DNA of 64,000 nucleotides, taken from assembly GCF_003576645.1 (NCBI RefSeq), contig NC_044917.1, forward strand, positions 3,813,404-3,877,403, read 5' to 3'. This stretch comes from Ipomoea triloba. Its lineage: Eukaryota > Streptophyta > Magnoliopsida > Solanales > Convolvulaceae. Shown piece by piece: positions 1 to 11,800 of the stretch (the stretch's first letter is position 1; every line of letters begins with the position of its first letter). A program made the translations under genes and the position numbers. The notes under the pieces were generated by a model that was not told the origin of the DNA, ran no database searches, and worked only from the letters and a program-made list of their open reading frames with translations.

Positions 1-1806
1 AGTTATGCACTTATGCTCACAATCTCGGTGCATTTTACATGTTTAATTTGCATAGGTGTCACATGCCTTAGTTATTAATTTTTCATTTTTCATTCTTCAT
101 TCTCTTCATAGGTCAAGTTATCAATCTTTTGGTGCACACCAAAAGAAGAGACCAATAATTAATATGCTTACTCATCAATTGTAATGATTTTTTTATTTAT
201 AAATTTTTTTGTTCTTAATTAGATCTTGAACTTGAATGATTTTACCTAATTTAAGTATTTTATTAAGATAGTTTGGTAATTTCTTATATATTAATACCTA
301 ATTTAGTATGAGGCAAAATGAAATGATAATTATCTTTTTGTCATTGAATTGTGCCGCTAATAGAAGATTAGGAACATAAAATGGAAGTGATCTCCAATTC
401 ATCGAACAGAATTATCGTCTAAATGAGTTAACTGTAAAGTTTAAACTGAACGTCAATGTTCTACCAATTATTTTGGGGGACCGAAAAGATCGGATATAAC
501 CCCCAAAACTGTAAAGAGCACTATCTTGCCCGGTAAAAAGAAAAAAGCTATCTTTGCTTTGATGTGCAGTGTATAACGACTTCCCTTCTCTGCTTTTTAG
601 TTGTTACGGTAATACATATACATGATTTAATGGCAAGATGTTCTCTGTTTCCAAATGTCAAAGATGGTAAATTTTTTTCCTGAAGATGCTTGCTTGCACG
701 CCATCTGCAACTCAATTATATACATGGTTTGATGACAGATGATGAGATTTGCTGAGGTTCAATCAGGTATTAAGTTTGTTGTTGAGATGTTTATTTCTAA
801 GATTTGTTATCATCTCAGTTTGACTTCTGTTTGGTTAGCTTAATATGTGTCCCTCCTTGGGTATTTGTTTAACTGCTAGCTATGGGCTCAAGTAGAAAGG
901 GTTTAAGTCGTTTATCGAGATTTGGTTAGATTAATTAAAGGGTTTAAGCTGTTTATCGAGACTTGGTTAGGTTAATTTTACTTTTGGGATGTGAATATTT
1001 AGTGCAAGCAAAAAATAAAAAAAGTTATTATAGTGCAAAGTAATTTTCACTTAAGTGGTCTCCTTTATCAAAGGTTACTATTTCTTTCTCTCTAAAAAGT
1101 GAACTCTTTACTACTTCTATAGTTCTATACTACCATTTATTATTACTGTTATTGTTTCAGTTACATTTTGTTGCCCATTGCCCCCATATAATCTGTAACC
1201 TTTTCTTCTCCCATATAATCTTTAACCTGGAAGCATTGCATAATTGCATAATCCAAGTTCAAGCCTATTACTTGAGCCTTTTGAGTTGAAGGAGATAGAT
1301 CATTAATCATGTGCATGCATGCTTATCTGTAGTTGCACATAATGTAGCTTGATAGGATGTGTGTTTCTTTTCTCTTTTTTGATAAAATGGGTAATTGGAT
1401 TTACACATGAGACAAACTTTTAACTTACTACACAAAGAATGATAATGACCAATAACCTTTTAGCTAGACATTTCACCTGCTAAATGAAAAACAAAGAACT
1501 GCAAAAGCAGAAGTTTTAGACACTAATCTCCCCTTAACAGGTGGTATTAAAACAATCTATAAGTGAGATTTACCAATAGCAAGAAGATAATAGGACCTCA
1601 GAGGAAAACCAATACCTTAAATGAGGTTGAAGATTTTGTGGTCTGAAAGTTTACGTCTCACTGTATAAATATGCCCATTCATTTCAAACAATCTATCCTG
1701 GTTTTGAAAACAGGAAGGAAACGTATCTGGGAAATAAATGCAGGGATGAACTCCATAGTGATTCAAGCTGCAAGTATTTGTCTTTGGCTGGCATACAGGA
1801 ATGATT
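1..1806. other. Intergenic, no gene recognised
   Basis: AT-rich sequence with no open frame that looks coding. A 41-bp unit is repeated in tandem from 896 and from 937 (both start AAAGGGTTTAAG). Nothing else stands out. Confidence 0.6.
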
Positions 1807-1868
1807 GGTGCTAGTTTTGATGTCAAAAACTATGGTGTAAAAGCTGATGGAAATCAGATGATAGTCAG
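1807..1868 (+). pseudogene. Polygalacturonase (GH28)-like exon scrap
   Basis: The plus strand reads GASFDVKNYGVKADGNQM, which resembles the N-terminal start of plant GH28 polygalacturonases (pattern F-x-V-x-x-Y-G-A-x-x-D-G). A GT donor follows at 1869 (GTAACC). A weak continuation (AIISACKYPNE) begins after an AG near 1952. The next stretch has stops and no later GH28 motifs (NTD, GHG) are visible, so this is taken as a degenerate relic. The match is short and could be chance. Confidence 0.35.
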
Positions 1869-2723
1869 GTAACCAAGAAGGATACCTATATGCATATGGA
1901 CTCATCTTCTTTCATAATCATATGCACTTCTGTATATCTTGAATTGATTTAGGCTATCATTAGCGCTTGCAAGTATCCTAATGAACAACCTGTTGCTGGG
2001 ATTTCAATGAGGAGTTGCTCCCTCTTGAATACAATGAACATAGTAAGGATCAAGATTTGACTGGCTTCTCCAGATGGTGTTTCCTGTAAAGTGAACTTTG
2101 AATACACCATCATAGACAACGTCAGCACATCTAGCATACTATCCTGACAGATCAATGGTATGTTTTTCAAAGTTGCGCCTAACTCTTGTTTATTGAATAA
2201 CCTGATTGGTGTAATATGCAAATAACTTTTTTTTTTTTTGAAGTTTCCTTCAAGGGTTCAGATCAGTGATAATAGCTTTAGGAACATTCAGGTCAATTGG
2301 CAACAAAGGTAGAACTGAAACATCAATTTGGCTTACCATGGAAACAATGTCAAGCCCTTTCTCTCCTGCCATGACATCAACTTCTTAATTATTTTTTTTA
2401 CTAATAGTTCACGAATTATTGCTGCTATTGCACATGTGCACGAGTAGTTCGCTGGTATAATTGTGAGAGTTTACAACATATATGTGTATATAGAGGCACA
2501 AGATAGCCATTCCCTTCATACTGTATCCATGAATCATGATGAGTTTATTGAGTGGTGAAGTATGTATTGTATATGCAACAATCAAACGACCTGAATAATA
2601 CAATACAATTCTCACCAAATGGAAGGACCAATATATTGTATATGACAGAAAAAATGGGGAATCTGAATGGGGTATATCCTCTTACAAAAGCATAAATTAA
2701 TTAATTCAATGTGTGACAAAAGT

Positions 2724-3494
2724 TTACAGGAAGAAGGCAGCAGATCCACCCACCATTGCCAAGATCAGGTTGAGAGGACTCAAGCTCATAATCTTGTGGG
2801 AAGAGGATGGAGGTGAAGAAGTTGGAGATGTTGAGTCGCCACTGATGCCTTTGTCAGAAGCTGGAGCATCTGCAGCAGGGGCAATGTCTGGAGATGGTGC
2901 TGGTGCCGGGGTGGGGGGAATATCTGTCCCAAAGATGGCTTCGGGAAGGAGAACTTTGTCCACCTGATAAATGGCAACGGGGTAAGTTGCATGCACTGCA
3001 CTGCTAATTTTGGTACTGGTCCATCCAGAGTTGAGGTGCACAGTCCCAGACACATCAGTGAAATTCAGGGCACTAAGTTGTCCACCCGCAAAGGTACTGA
3101 TAGGACCGACTTGGCTGAGGTTTCTGAAGTCGGAGAGCGAGTAGTAATGTGGCAACGCATGGTAAAGGAAGACAGATTTGAGCTGGTCAGCGGTGAGATT
3201 AGAGAGTGACTGCTTCGTTGTCTTGGAGAAGGCATCATCCTTGGGCACAAAGAGAGTAAGCCCTTCTTCAGTGTTGTTGGCTTGGTTTTGGAAAGTTTCC
3301 GCTACTTTGGTGGTCTCAATGTAGTTAAGGAAAGTGTGGAAAGGTCCAGCAACAGATAGCAAATCTGTTAGATTCACAAAGTCTGGGGCTGGCGCAGGCG
3401 CGGGAGACAGAGAAATGCTTTGGGCATTCACTGCCGGCATCGAGCAAGAAAAGATCAGCAGACTAGCAATCACAAACACAAAATTGTAATCCAT
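2724..3494 (-). CDS. FLA7: Fasciclin-like arabinogalactan protein, FLA7-like
   Basis: Uninterrupted 256-residue CDS for a GPI-anchored cell-surface arabinogalactan protein. Residues 1-24 are a signal peptide. A short Ala-Pro stretch at about 30-38 gives sites for hydroxyproline arabinogalactan. One fasciclin domain spans about 40-188, with the H1 motif TLFVPKDDAF (80-89), the central YH of FLYHALPHYYSL, and the H2 region ending VYQ/IYQVDKVLLPEAIFG. Asn sequons are frequent (NLT, NNT, NLS, NFT). A second AP-rich region covers 193-212, and the hydrophobic tail at 236-256 is a GPI signal. Length and order match Arabidopsis FLA7 (about 254 aa). Family role: wall/plasma-membrane adhesion and signalling. 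The start is the only Met in front of the signal peptide. Upstream, a CAG|GT donor at 4355/4354 and an AG acceptor near 3567 suggest a 5' UTR intron. Confidence 0.93.
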   Translation of the reverse strand: MDYNFVFVIASLLIFSCSMPAVNAQSISLSPAPAPAPDFVNLTDLLSVAGPFHTFLNYIETTKVAETFQNQANNTEEGLTLFVPKDDAFSKTTKQSLSNLTADQLKSVFLYHALPHYYSLSDFRNLSQVGPISTFAGGQLSALNFTDVSGTVHLNSGWTSTKISSAVHATYPVAIYQVDKVLLPEAIFGTDIPPTPAPAPSPDIAPAADAPASDKGISGDSTSPTSSPPSSSHKIMSLSPLNLILAMVGGSAAFFL

Positions 3495-4440
3495 CTTACA
3501 GGTATGAAGTACTTCTCTCTCTCCCTATGTGCTCTGCTGGAATAAACACTAGAGACCCTAGAGTCCCTGCATTTGCAAGATCCTAATTAATGTCTCAGTA
3601 AATGAAATCACAAACATCATAGGCAACACAATAGATCCAAAGACAGTTCAACTAGAATCATTCTACTTCTGCTAAAGTTGCATTAACTAGAAATCTAGAA
3701 TCATCCTACTACTGATAAAGTCACATTCTTTAGCCCCCAGATATATGTAGATCTCAGCATTTGGACATTAATTCCATCCAAAAGAAGGATAATAATAATA
3801 ATAATAAGCCACTAATGAAAAAGATCAGGCACCCTTTAACAGACAAGCACATAAGATAAGCATTCATGATTCAGTTCAGTTGCATGTTTAGTGATAGAAT
3901 TAAGTAAGAATATTAAAAGAACAATAAAAAGAATTACTAAGCCCAGCATCTCAAGAAGAATGTCACTTTTCGTGAACAAGGAAAGTACATACAGACATGC
4001 TGGGAAGTGGGATTTGGGAATTGGGATATCAGATTAGTACTGTATTTCTTTTTTAAAGTTGTAATCTTTAGCCCACCGAAGCTGTAGATCTCAGCATTCT
4101 GACGTAAGTTCCAAGAAAAGGGCACAAACAGAAACAAAACTTTTAGATGCAAGCACAAGAAAACCAGAATTCAGAGCTACATTTTCTGGAAAAAAAAAAA
4201 AAACAAGTACACACACACACACACACAATGTAGATAGATATATCAGTTAATTCAACATAACAGAACCAGATCTGGGGTCCCGAATCTACACAAGCAAAAC
4301 TAGAAGATTTGAAATGAAAATAATGTGGTCTGTAACTAGAGAGAGAGAGCTAACCTGGGGAGAACTGAGCTGAGTTGAGCAACTCAGAGAGAGAGAGAGA
4401 GAGAGAGGAGAGGGGCTTGGAGGTGGAGTGCAAAGGCTGA
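3495..4440 (-). promoter_or_regulatory. Probable 5' UTR with intron and promoter of the FLA7-like gene
   Basis: Reading the minus strand, a good donor CAG|GTTAGC lies at 4355/4354 and a good acceptor GCAG at 3567, giving a candidate leader intron of about 790 bp (3567-4354). A GA/CT dinucleotide run (4387-4408) lies in the presumed leader, common in plant 5' UTRs. A TATA-like AAATAAATAC lies near 4450-4459. (AC)n at about 4208-4227 falls within the intron. No transcript evidence is available here, so this is inference. Confidence 0.4.
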
Positions 4441-5223
4441 GGGGAAGAGTATTTATTTTGTTAAAAGGGAATACTGGGCATTAGTATTGACCGTTGAGCT
4501 GAGTGCGACTGTTGTAGTGAAAGGGACTAGAGATGGAGATGAAAATGATGGTGAAATTTGGTGATATGATTATATTCAATTATAAAAAATAAGTTGGAAT
4601 GAGGGAGTCTTTAAGGAAAAGTTTAGATGTGAGTTGGGCTTTCTCTGTCAGCTTGCTTGCTTCCAAATCCCAACCACTAAAGATTTCCTTTTTCTTTTTT
4701 AATTCTTTGCCTAATTTTATCATTTCTTTTTGTTTTCTTACTTCCTGTGTGTTTCTCATCATGTCCATCAGGTTGTACTTCCCCAATCCCCATGTTACTC
4801 TTAATAATACAGCATTCGATGTAACAAATGGGGGACCGAACACAAACGATTGCATAATGGAGAAGTGATGTGGCCTTCCTTGGATACCTACTGGTCAATT
4901 GCCAATTCACTGTTTGATTGGTAGATTGCCAGCTCATATGCTTGCCGAAATGATTTTCTCATGGCCGGTAGCCGTGGGAATAATATTACATTCGTTTTCA
5001 TATTTTATTTTATTTTTCATTTATACTGGTATTATATCTTCTTATTGGTCGATAAAAAAGAAGTGAGTTACAATTTTTATTCATTTCATTTCTTTCCTCT
5101 AATAAAATTTGAATATGTAAGATCAACTTCATTTGGTGGTTTTTAGGGAGGGTACCGACTTAGATAATTCAGGGACGCTCTTGTGCAGGGCCTACCCTGG
5201 GTTGATCCCATGCTAGGCTTGAG
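4441..5223. other. Intergenic, no gene recognised
   Basis: AT-rich spacer between the FLA7-like promoter and the duplicated block. Short open frames here lack family similarity or splice context. Confidence 0.5.
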
Positions 5224-7631
5224 TTTTTTTTTTTTTTTAAATAAATAATTATGTTTTTTAAAATGAGATTTGATCTCTTGATCTCATAATAGTTAAGGAT
5301 GAAAGCTATAAGATTGTGATTATATAAGAACCAACCTTCTCATGAGTTCATGAGAATCAATCTCATCTATTAAAAAATAGATCTATGTATAAGATTAATT
5401 AGAGGGATTAAAAACTTGATGACCACTCCAAATCTCAGCTCCTTTCTTCTTCTTTTTTGGATATAAATTTATAATTCACAAAAAGAAATAAAAAATTCAC
5501 TAATAGAATTGTTCACATGAAAGGTTCTTGCAAAAGAATTGATTTTTCAAAAGAAGAAAGAAAAAAACACACATTTGAGCACACATGCTCTTGCTTGTGA
5601 AGCTCTACTAATTCAAGCTTTCTAGAACTTAAAATTGACACAATTTATTTCTTTATGAGATTCAATATATAGTTCGGTGAAGTAATAACACACTCACACA
5701 CACACATATAGTTGCGTTCAAATGAGAACCACCCTTAATGTGAGAATGTGTGGACTAATCTTGTATATTCTTTTTTTTTTGATGGCCTAGGTTGGCTCTT
5801 CTAAGAACAAAAGATATTCTATTCTCATGCTATGTTGTTCCATCTCTTGATTGCTCTTCCATTATGTGAATCACACTCGTTTGTATGCTCTTTTACTGTA
5901 AGATCTTTTGAAATGAAGTATTTTATTTTTCACTTTTGTCATTCTTTTATAACTCTACCGGTCGACTTTACTAAGTCTTATTTTTACCTTTACAAATTTT
6001 TAAGAAATAGATTTTCACATTACATTCTGGAAAGTCCAATTTGCCTATACAGAATACTCATTGTCATCAAAATTTATCTTCATACCCATTCCTAACAAAG
6101 AATTTGATAAGCTTATAAAGTCGAGTAATCTAAAAAAAAAAAAACTTTCCCAAGTAGTTTCAATCCAAATGGCACCGTTAGATCGGCACTACATAGGATT
6201 CGACAAAGTTGGGTAATCTGGAAAATGGTTTCTTTTATGAGGAGAAGAAAATTTTCTTAGACAACTCCTTAAGCATCCTCATAAGTTAGAGATTTTTGTC
6301 CAAGTTTTTATACCACATATGATAGAGGGGAAAAGGAAAAAAAGGGAACAAAAGAGGAAAAAGAAAACCTGACAAAAAAGTTTTTTTTTTTTTTTTTTTT
6401 NNNNNNNNNNNNNNNNNNNNNNNNNNNNNNNNNNNNNNNNNNNNNNNNNNNNNNTTTTTTTTTTTTTTTAAATAAATAATTATGTTTTTTAAAATGAGAT
6501 TTGATCTCTTGATCTCATAATAGTTAAGGATGAAAGCTATAAGATTGTGATTATATAAGAACCAACCTTCTCATGAGTTCATGAGAATCAATCTCATCTA
6601 TTAAAAAATAGATCTATGTATAAGATTAATTAGAGGGATTAAAAACTTGATGACCACTCCAAATCTCAGCTCCTTTCTTCTTCTTTTTTGGATATAAATT
6701 TATAATTCACAAAAAGAAATAAAAAATTCACTAATAGAATTGTTCACATGAAAGGTTCTTGCAAAAGAATTGATTTTTCAAAAGAAGAAAGAAAAAAACA
6801 CACATTTGAGCACACATGCTCTTGCTTGTGAAGCTCTACTAATTCAAGCTTTCTAGAACTTAAAATTGACACAATTTATTTCTTTATGAGATTCAATATA
6901 TAGTTCGGTGAAGTAATAACACACTCACACACACACATATAGTTGCGTTCAAATGAGAACCACCCTTAATGTGAGAATGTGTGGACTAATCTTGTATATT
7001 CTTTTTTTTTTGATGGCCTAGGTTGGCTCTTCTAAGAACAAAAGATATTCTATTCTCATGCTATGTTGTTCCATCTCTTGATTGCTCTTCCATTATGTGA
7101 ATCACACTCGTTTGTATGCTCTTTTACTGTAAGATCTTTTGAAATGAAGTATTTTATTTTTCACTTTTGTCATTCTTTTATAACTCTACCGGTCGACTTT
7201 ACTAAGTCTTATTTTTACCTTTACAAATTTTTAAGAAATAGATTTTCACATTACATTCTGGAAAGTCCAATTTGCCTATACAGAATACTCATTGTCATCA
7301 AAATTTATCTTCATACCCATTCCTAACAAAGAATTTGATAAGCTTATAAAGTCGAGTAATCTAAAAAAAAAAAAACTTTCCCAAGTAGTTTCAATCCAAA
7401 TGGCACCGTTAGATCGGCACTACATAGGATTCGACAAAGTTGGGTAATCTGGAAAATGGTTTCTTTTATGAGGAGAAGAAAATTTTCTTAGACAACTCCT
7501 TAAGCATCCTCATAAGTTAGAGATTTTTGTCCAAGTTTTTATACCACATATGATAGAGGGGAAAAGGAAAAAAAGGGAACAAAAGAGGAAAAAGAAAACC
7601 TGACAAAAAAGTTTTTTTTTTTTTTTTTTTT
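5224..7631. repeat. Direct duplication of about 1.18 kb flanking an N gap (probable assembly artefact)
   Basis: The block 5224-6400 is repeated at 6455-7631 with a constant offset of 1231 bp. Everywhere I compared, the copies are identical, including an (AC)n tract, a poly-A at about 6131 and 7362, and an 87-residue open frame at 5832 and 7063. Both copies begin and end in T homopolymers, and 54 Ns lie between. This is what an assembler gives when overlapping contig ends are joined by a gap instead of merged. No gene is visible inside. Confidence 0.85.
6401..6454. other. Assembly gap (54 N)
   Basis: Fifty-four Ns, bounded by poly-T on both sides. Confidence 1.
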
Positions 7632-8300
7632 TAAAGCAGATTAACATGTCCAACGTGTGTATGCAATGCATGCACACGTTACGTGCAGTTGGTGCACGTA
7701 GCGCTAACCATTGCAAACTTCTTCTTCTTTTCTTTTTTATTTTATAAATTTTTGTGAGGCCCACAAAAAAGCATACATTCTGCAAAATCAAAATCTTTTA
7801 TCTTCTCACTTCTCTTTCCTCCATCTCATCCTTCTCTGACACCCACATCATTAAAAAAAAAAAAACCCCAAATAAATCAGTAATAGACTTGCTCTTAGAT
7901 AGTGGCTACAAATTTTCTTTTATCAAGTTATCCTCAATTAACAAGTTTTAATTAATTAGCATATATTATACAAGAGCAATGCTATAAACCCCTTCTTTAT
8001 TTCTCTTAATAACTTCCCCTCATGATGTGGTATCATTTTATTGATAGTTAAATTTATTTTTAATTAATAGGGTTAGCTAATTCATTGACACCCAATGAAT
8101 AAAAGTCACATCATGAATGTAAATGTTTGGAGGGAAAATACAGGAGGGAAAAAAAGCATTTCCCATTATACAATTTTGTATTTGTATATCACATGCTTGG
8201 ACTTATGAAGTTCAAATAAAATAAAAATGCATTTATTTATAATAATGTTATAACCACTCCATAAGCTGGTTTCATACCAGAATTTCGCGGGTCTGATAGG
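7632..8300. other. Intergenic; possible small MITE at about 7973-8166
   Basis: AT-rich spacer upstream of fimbrin. A stretch starting AAGAGCAATGCTATAAACCC and ending near GGGAAAAAAAGCATTTCC has weak terminal inverted similarity, typical of decayed MITEs. No target duplication was found. Confidence 0.3.
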
Positions 8301-8816
8301 TCCAACGGTTTTTTCTCCTCTCTTCTCTCTCATTCCCATCTCTCTTCAGACAGCAAATGAAGAGACGCTTCTGCAAACACATTCCTCTTCATCGTCCCTA
8401 CTCGCCATGACAATCTGATTCGTTCCAGAAGGTATACTTAATTGCATGTGTTACTCTAACTTCTCTTCCATTTTTGGAATATTTTCGGTTTTAGAGATCG
8501 ACATCTGTCTGTAATAGTAAGCTGCATCTATAGATACACTCGCACCACTACATTACAGAGGACTGTTCCTTGTTCATAAGGAGGATGTGTTTGTATCCTG
8601 TGCTTGGATTGGCAAAAAGTGCACCAGGACTCATACGCGGTTAATTAAAAGTTAAAATCCGATATATGAATGCTAAGCTTTGTGCAATAATGTGATAATC
8701 TCAATCTGCGAGCATTGTGTTTGTCCTTCTGCTTCCTCGATGCATATTTCATCTCTTAATCGTTGCAGGGGATCATTGATTGATTATTGCGCTTTAAAAA
8801 GCGAGAAGACACAAAA
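8300..8816 (+). promoter_or_regulatory. 5' leader of fimbrin with one intron
   Basis: A CT-rich leader (about 8310-8431) ends in a donor G|GTATAC at 8432. An acceptor GTTGCAG ends at 8768, 48 nt upstream of the start codon at 8817. The resulting 337-bp leader intron (8432-8768) fits the TCTCTT-rich 5' UTRs of many plant housekeeping genes. Confidence 0.55.
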
Positions 8817-11800
8817 ATGTCTAGCTATGAGGGTGTATTAGTTTCCGATCCATGGCTTCAAAGCCAATTTACGCAAGTGGAGCTGCGTGGCCTCAAAGCC
8901 ACAGTACGTCAACTGCACTTATACTTTCTTCTTCTTCTTCAAATTTTTTGTCATTTATGGTGCTTAGTATTTCACCTACACAGTTGTCGTTATGTTCTCA
9001 TCATGATCATCTTTTTTCCCCGGTTGGTGTTACTGTGCTTTATTTACATTTATGTGGATCTGTTGGTTATTTTCATTGGCATTGGTGCCACAGTATGCTT
9101 CTGCGAAGAGTCAGGCTGGGAAGCTCACTGTTGGATACTTGCCACCAGTTATGGCCAAATTGAAGGGCTTGACTGGGGTATTCAGTGAAGAACAAATTAA
9201 GAACATGTTGAGCGAGTCAATTCCTAATGCAAATGAAGAAATTGATTTTGAATCCTTTCTTCGGGTGAGTATGAGGTGTTGTTAAATTGTAGATACTTTT
9301 TTTTGTTTTTTTATATATGTTTACTCTTTTTCCCCCTTTAACAATTTCATGTATACTTAATACAATGTTTTCATTTCATCATGGTAATAATATAATAATT
9401 TACTGTGTTATGTTATAGGTAAATAGAGATTTGCTTGACAGTGTGCTACCATGTTATTTTCTTTTGGGCATCTGTTTGTTTTTTGCATTTACTATGTTCC
9501 ACATTCAGTTAATATATGATTCTACTGCTTACATTAAGCCTGATTCTTTCTGCACAGGCATATCACGGTCTACAATCAAGGGTCACGAAGAAACCGACTA
9601 GTAGTTCAAAATTTAAAACCTCCACCTCTTTTCTCAAGTCCACCACAACAACACTCCGTCATTCAATTAGTGAATCAGAGAAGGCCTCTTATGTTGCGCA
9701 CATCAATAAATTTCTTCAAGATGATAAATTTTTGTCAAACTATCTGCCTATGGATCCAGCTACAAATGCACTGTTTGATCTTGCAAAGGATGGTGTTCTT
9801 CTGTGGTAAGGATAAAGGACTTGTTCAATTATTTAATTAAGGTCTTATCATCCTTCAGCATCTTTTGATCCCTTTACTGATTTGGTTCTATGCAGTAAAC
9901 TCATCAATGTTGCTGTCCCTAACACAATAGATGAACGAGCTATTAATACCAAGAAAGTTCTTAATCCTTGGGAAAGAAATGAAAACCATACGCTCTGTCT
10001 AAATTCTGCGAAGGCTATTGGTTGCACTGTGGTTAACATTGGCACGGTGGATCTAGTTGAAGGAAGAGTATGTAAAGTCTAAGCTATTTGTCTAGATTCT
10101 GTTATAAATATAAACACTTCTAAAATTTTCCCCCTTTTCTGGTTGTTTTTATTAGCCACATCTCATCCTTGGATTAATTTCTCAAATTATCAAGGTATAT
10201 TACAACTTCACAATGTTTATGTCATTAAACTACTAAAGTGAAGGCAGGTGTCAATTTGCTTAATTTTCTCCATTTTTCATTTTGTGTGAATCAGATTCAA
10301 TTATTAGCTGATTTGAATCTGAAGAAAACTCCTCAACTTATGGAACTGGTGGAGGACAGTAAGGTAGCTATAAGTTGATTGGTTTTTGTATGCCTTATAC
10401 TATAAATAGTTGATAGTTATGTAAATAATTATAATAAAATTTGCAGGATGTGGAGGAGCTCATGTCCTTGCCTCCAGAAAAAGTTTTGTTGAAATGGATG
10501 AACTTTCATCTGCAAAAAACAGGCTATCAGAAGCAGGTTACAAATTTTTCATCTGATTTGAAGGTGAGGTTTGCATGCTAATACCAAAGCTAAGTTTTGC
10601 ACATTTCAGTATCACTTAGATTAGACTGATATTTTAATGAAGATAAACACCAGAACATCACATGACCATAAACCTCTCAAATTCCCAACACAATTAAGAA
10701 AGATATACAGGCAGATCTTATTTGTAAAATTCAACATTCTTCATTAATAACATTTTCAAACTATGTTTTGGAAGTGTAGTAATTACTTTTCTAGGCATAC
10801 CAAAAGCTCTTTCACTTGCAGGATGGAGAGGCCTATGCTCGCCTGCTCAATGCTCTTGCACCTGAATATGGTTCAACTGCAACACTTGAAACCAACGATC
10901 CTACTGAAAGAGCAAATTTGATTATCGAGCAAGCAGAGAAATTGGACTGCATAAAATATGTTACTCCAACTGACATCACAGAGGGGTCAACAAATCTAAA
11001 TCTTGCATTTGTTGCCCAAATATTCCAACACAGGTCAGAGATTTTAACTTGTTTAATCTTCCTTCATATAAGTTCTGGAACTATCTTGATCATGATAAAC
11101 TATGATAGTGCACAGGATTGCTATAAAGCACTTTAATGTTCAGAAACAAACAATACACAAATATCAGTATAAATTAATTGTTTTTATTACCTATCAGTAT
11201 AAATTAATACACAAATATTTGTGTATTGTTTGTTTCTGAACATTAATTGTTGTGTATTCCAAAACAATACACAAATATCAGTAAAATTTGACTTGTTATT
11301 AATAACATTCAAGAAAGATGCTATCACATATAACAAGAAAAATTATGAATGAAGTGGTTAAAAAGCAAATACACACTTATAGAATGTCTTGTCTTTATTT
11401 ATAATATTTAATATTTAATGTGTTAATCTTGCATTTTATTCGTGACATGTCCAACCACATTGGTGGTTAAAAGGATGAAAGCCAAAGACAAAGGGAAAGC
11501 TTGAAGAATTGCATTATAGTTTCTTCAATGCTGATGTTGCTTCAGTCAACTTTCAATTACTGTATTTGAGAAGGGAACTTCACCTTTTCCCACATCCCTC
11601 ATGATTTGCTAGTTACTGCATAAGTGCATAGTAATGAAATTATGCCTTTAATCTGTTTCATTTGCATAATTCATTGCAGAAACATATTTTTTTTTCTTTA
11701 GTCCTTTTAACATCACTTGGTTGTTGACATAAATTTATATTTCCCTTGTTGTAGCCCTCCGGATCAAATATATTATGGCAAATCATGTTTCACCTAAGAA

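Noticed and set aside
5832..6095. 87-residue frame repeated at 7063-7326
   Set aside because: Lies in the duplicated intergenic block, has no family similarity and no splice context; identity reflects the duplication only.
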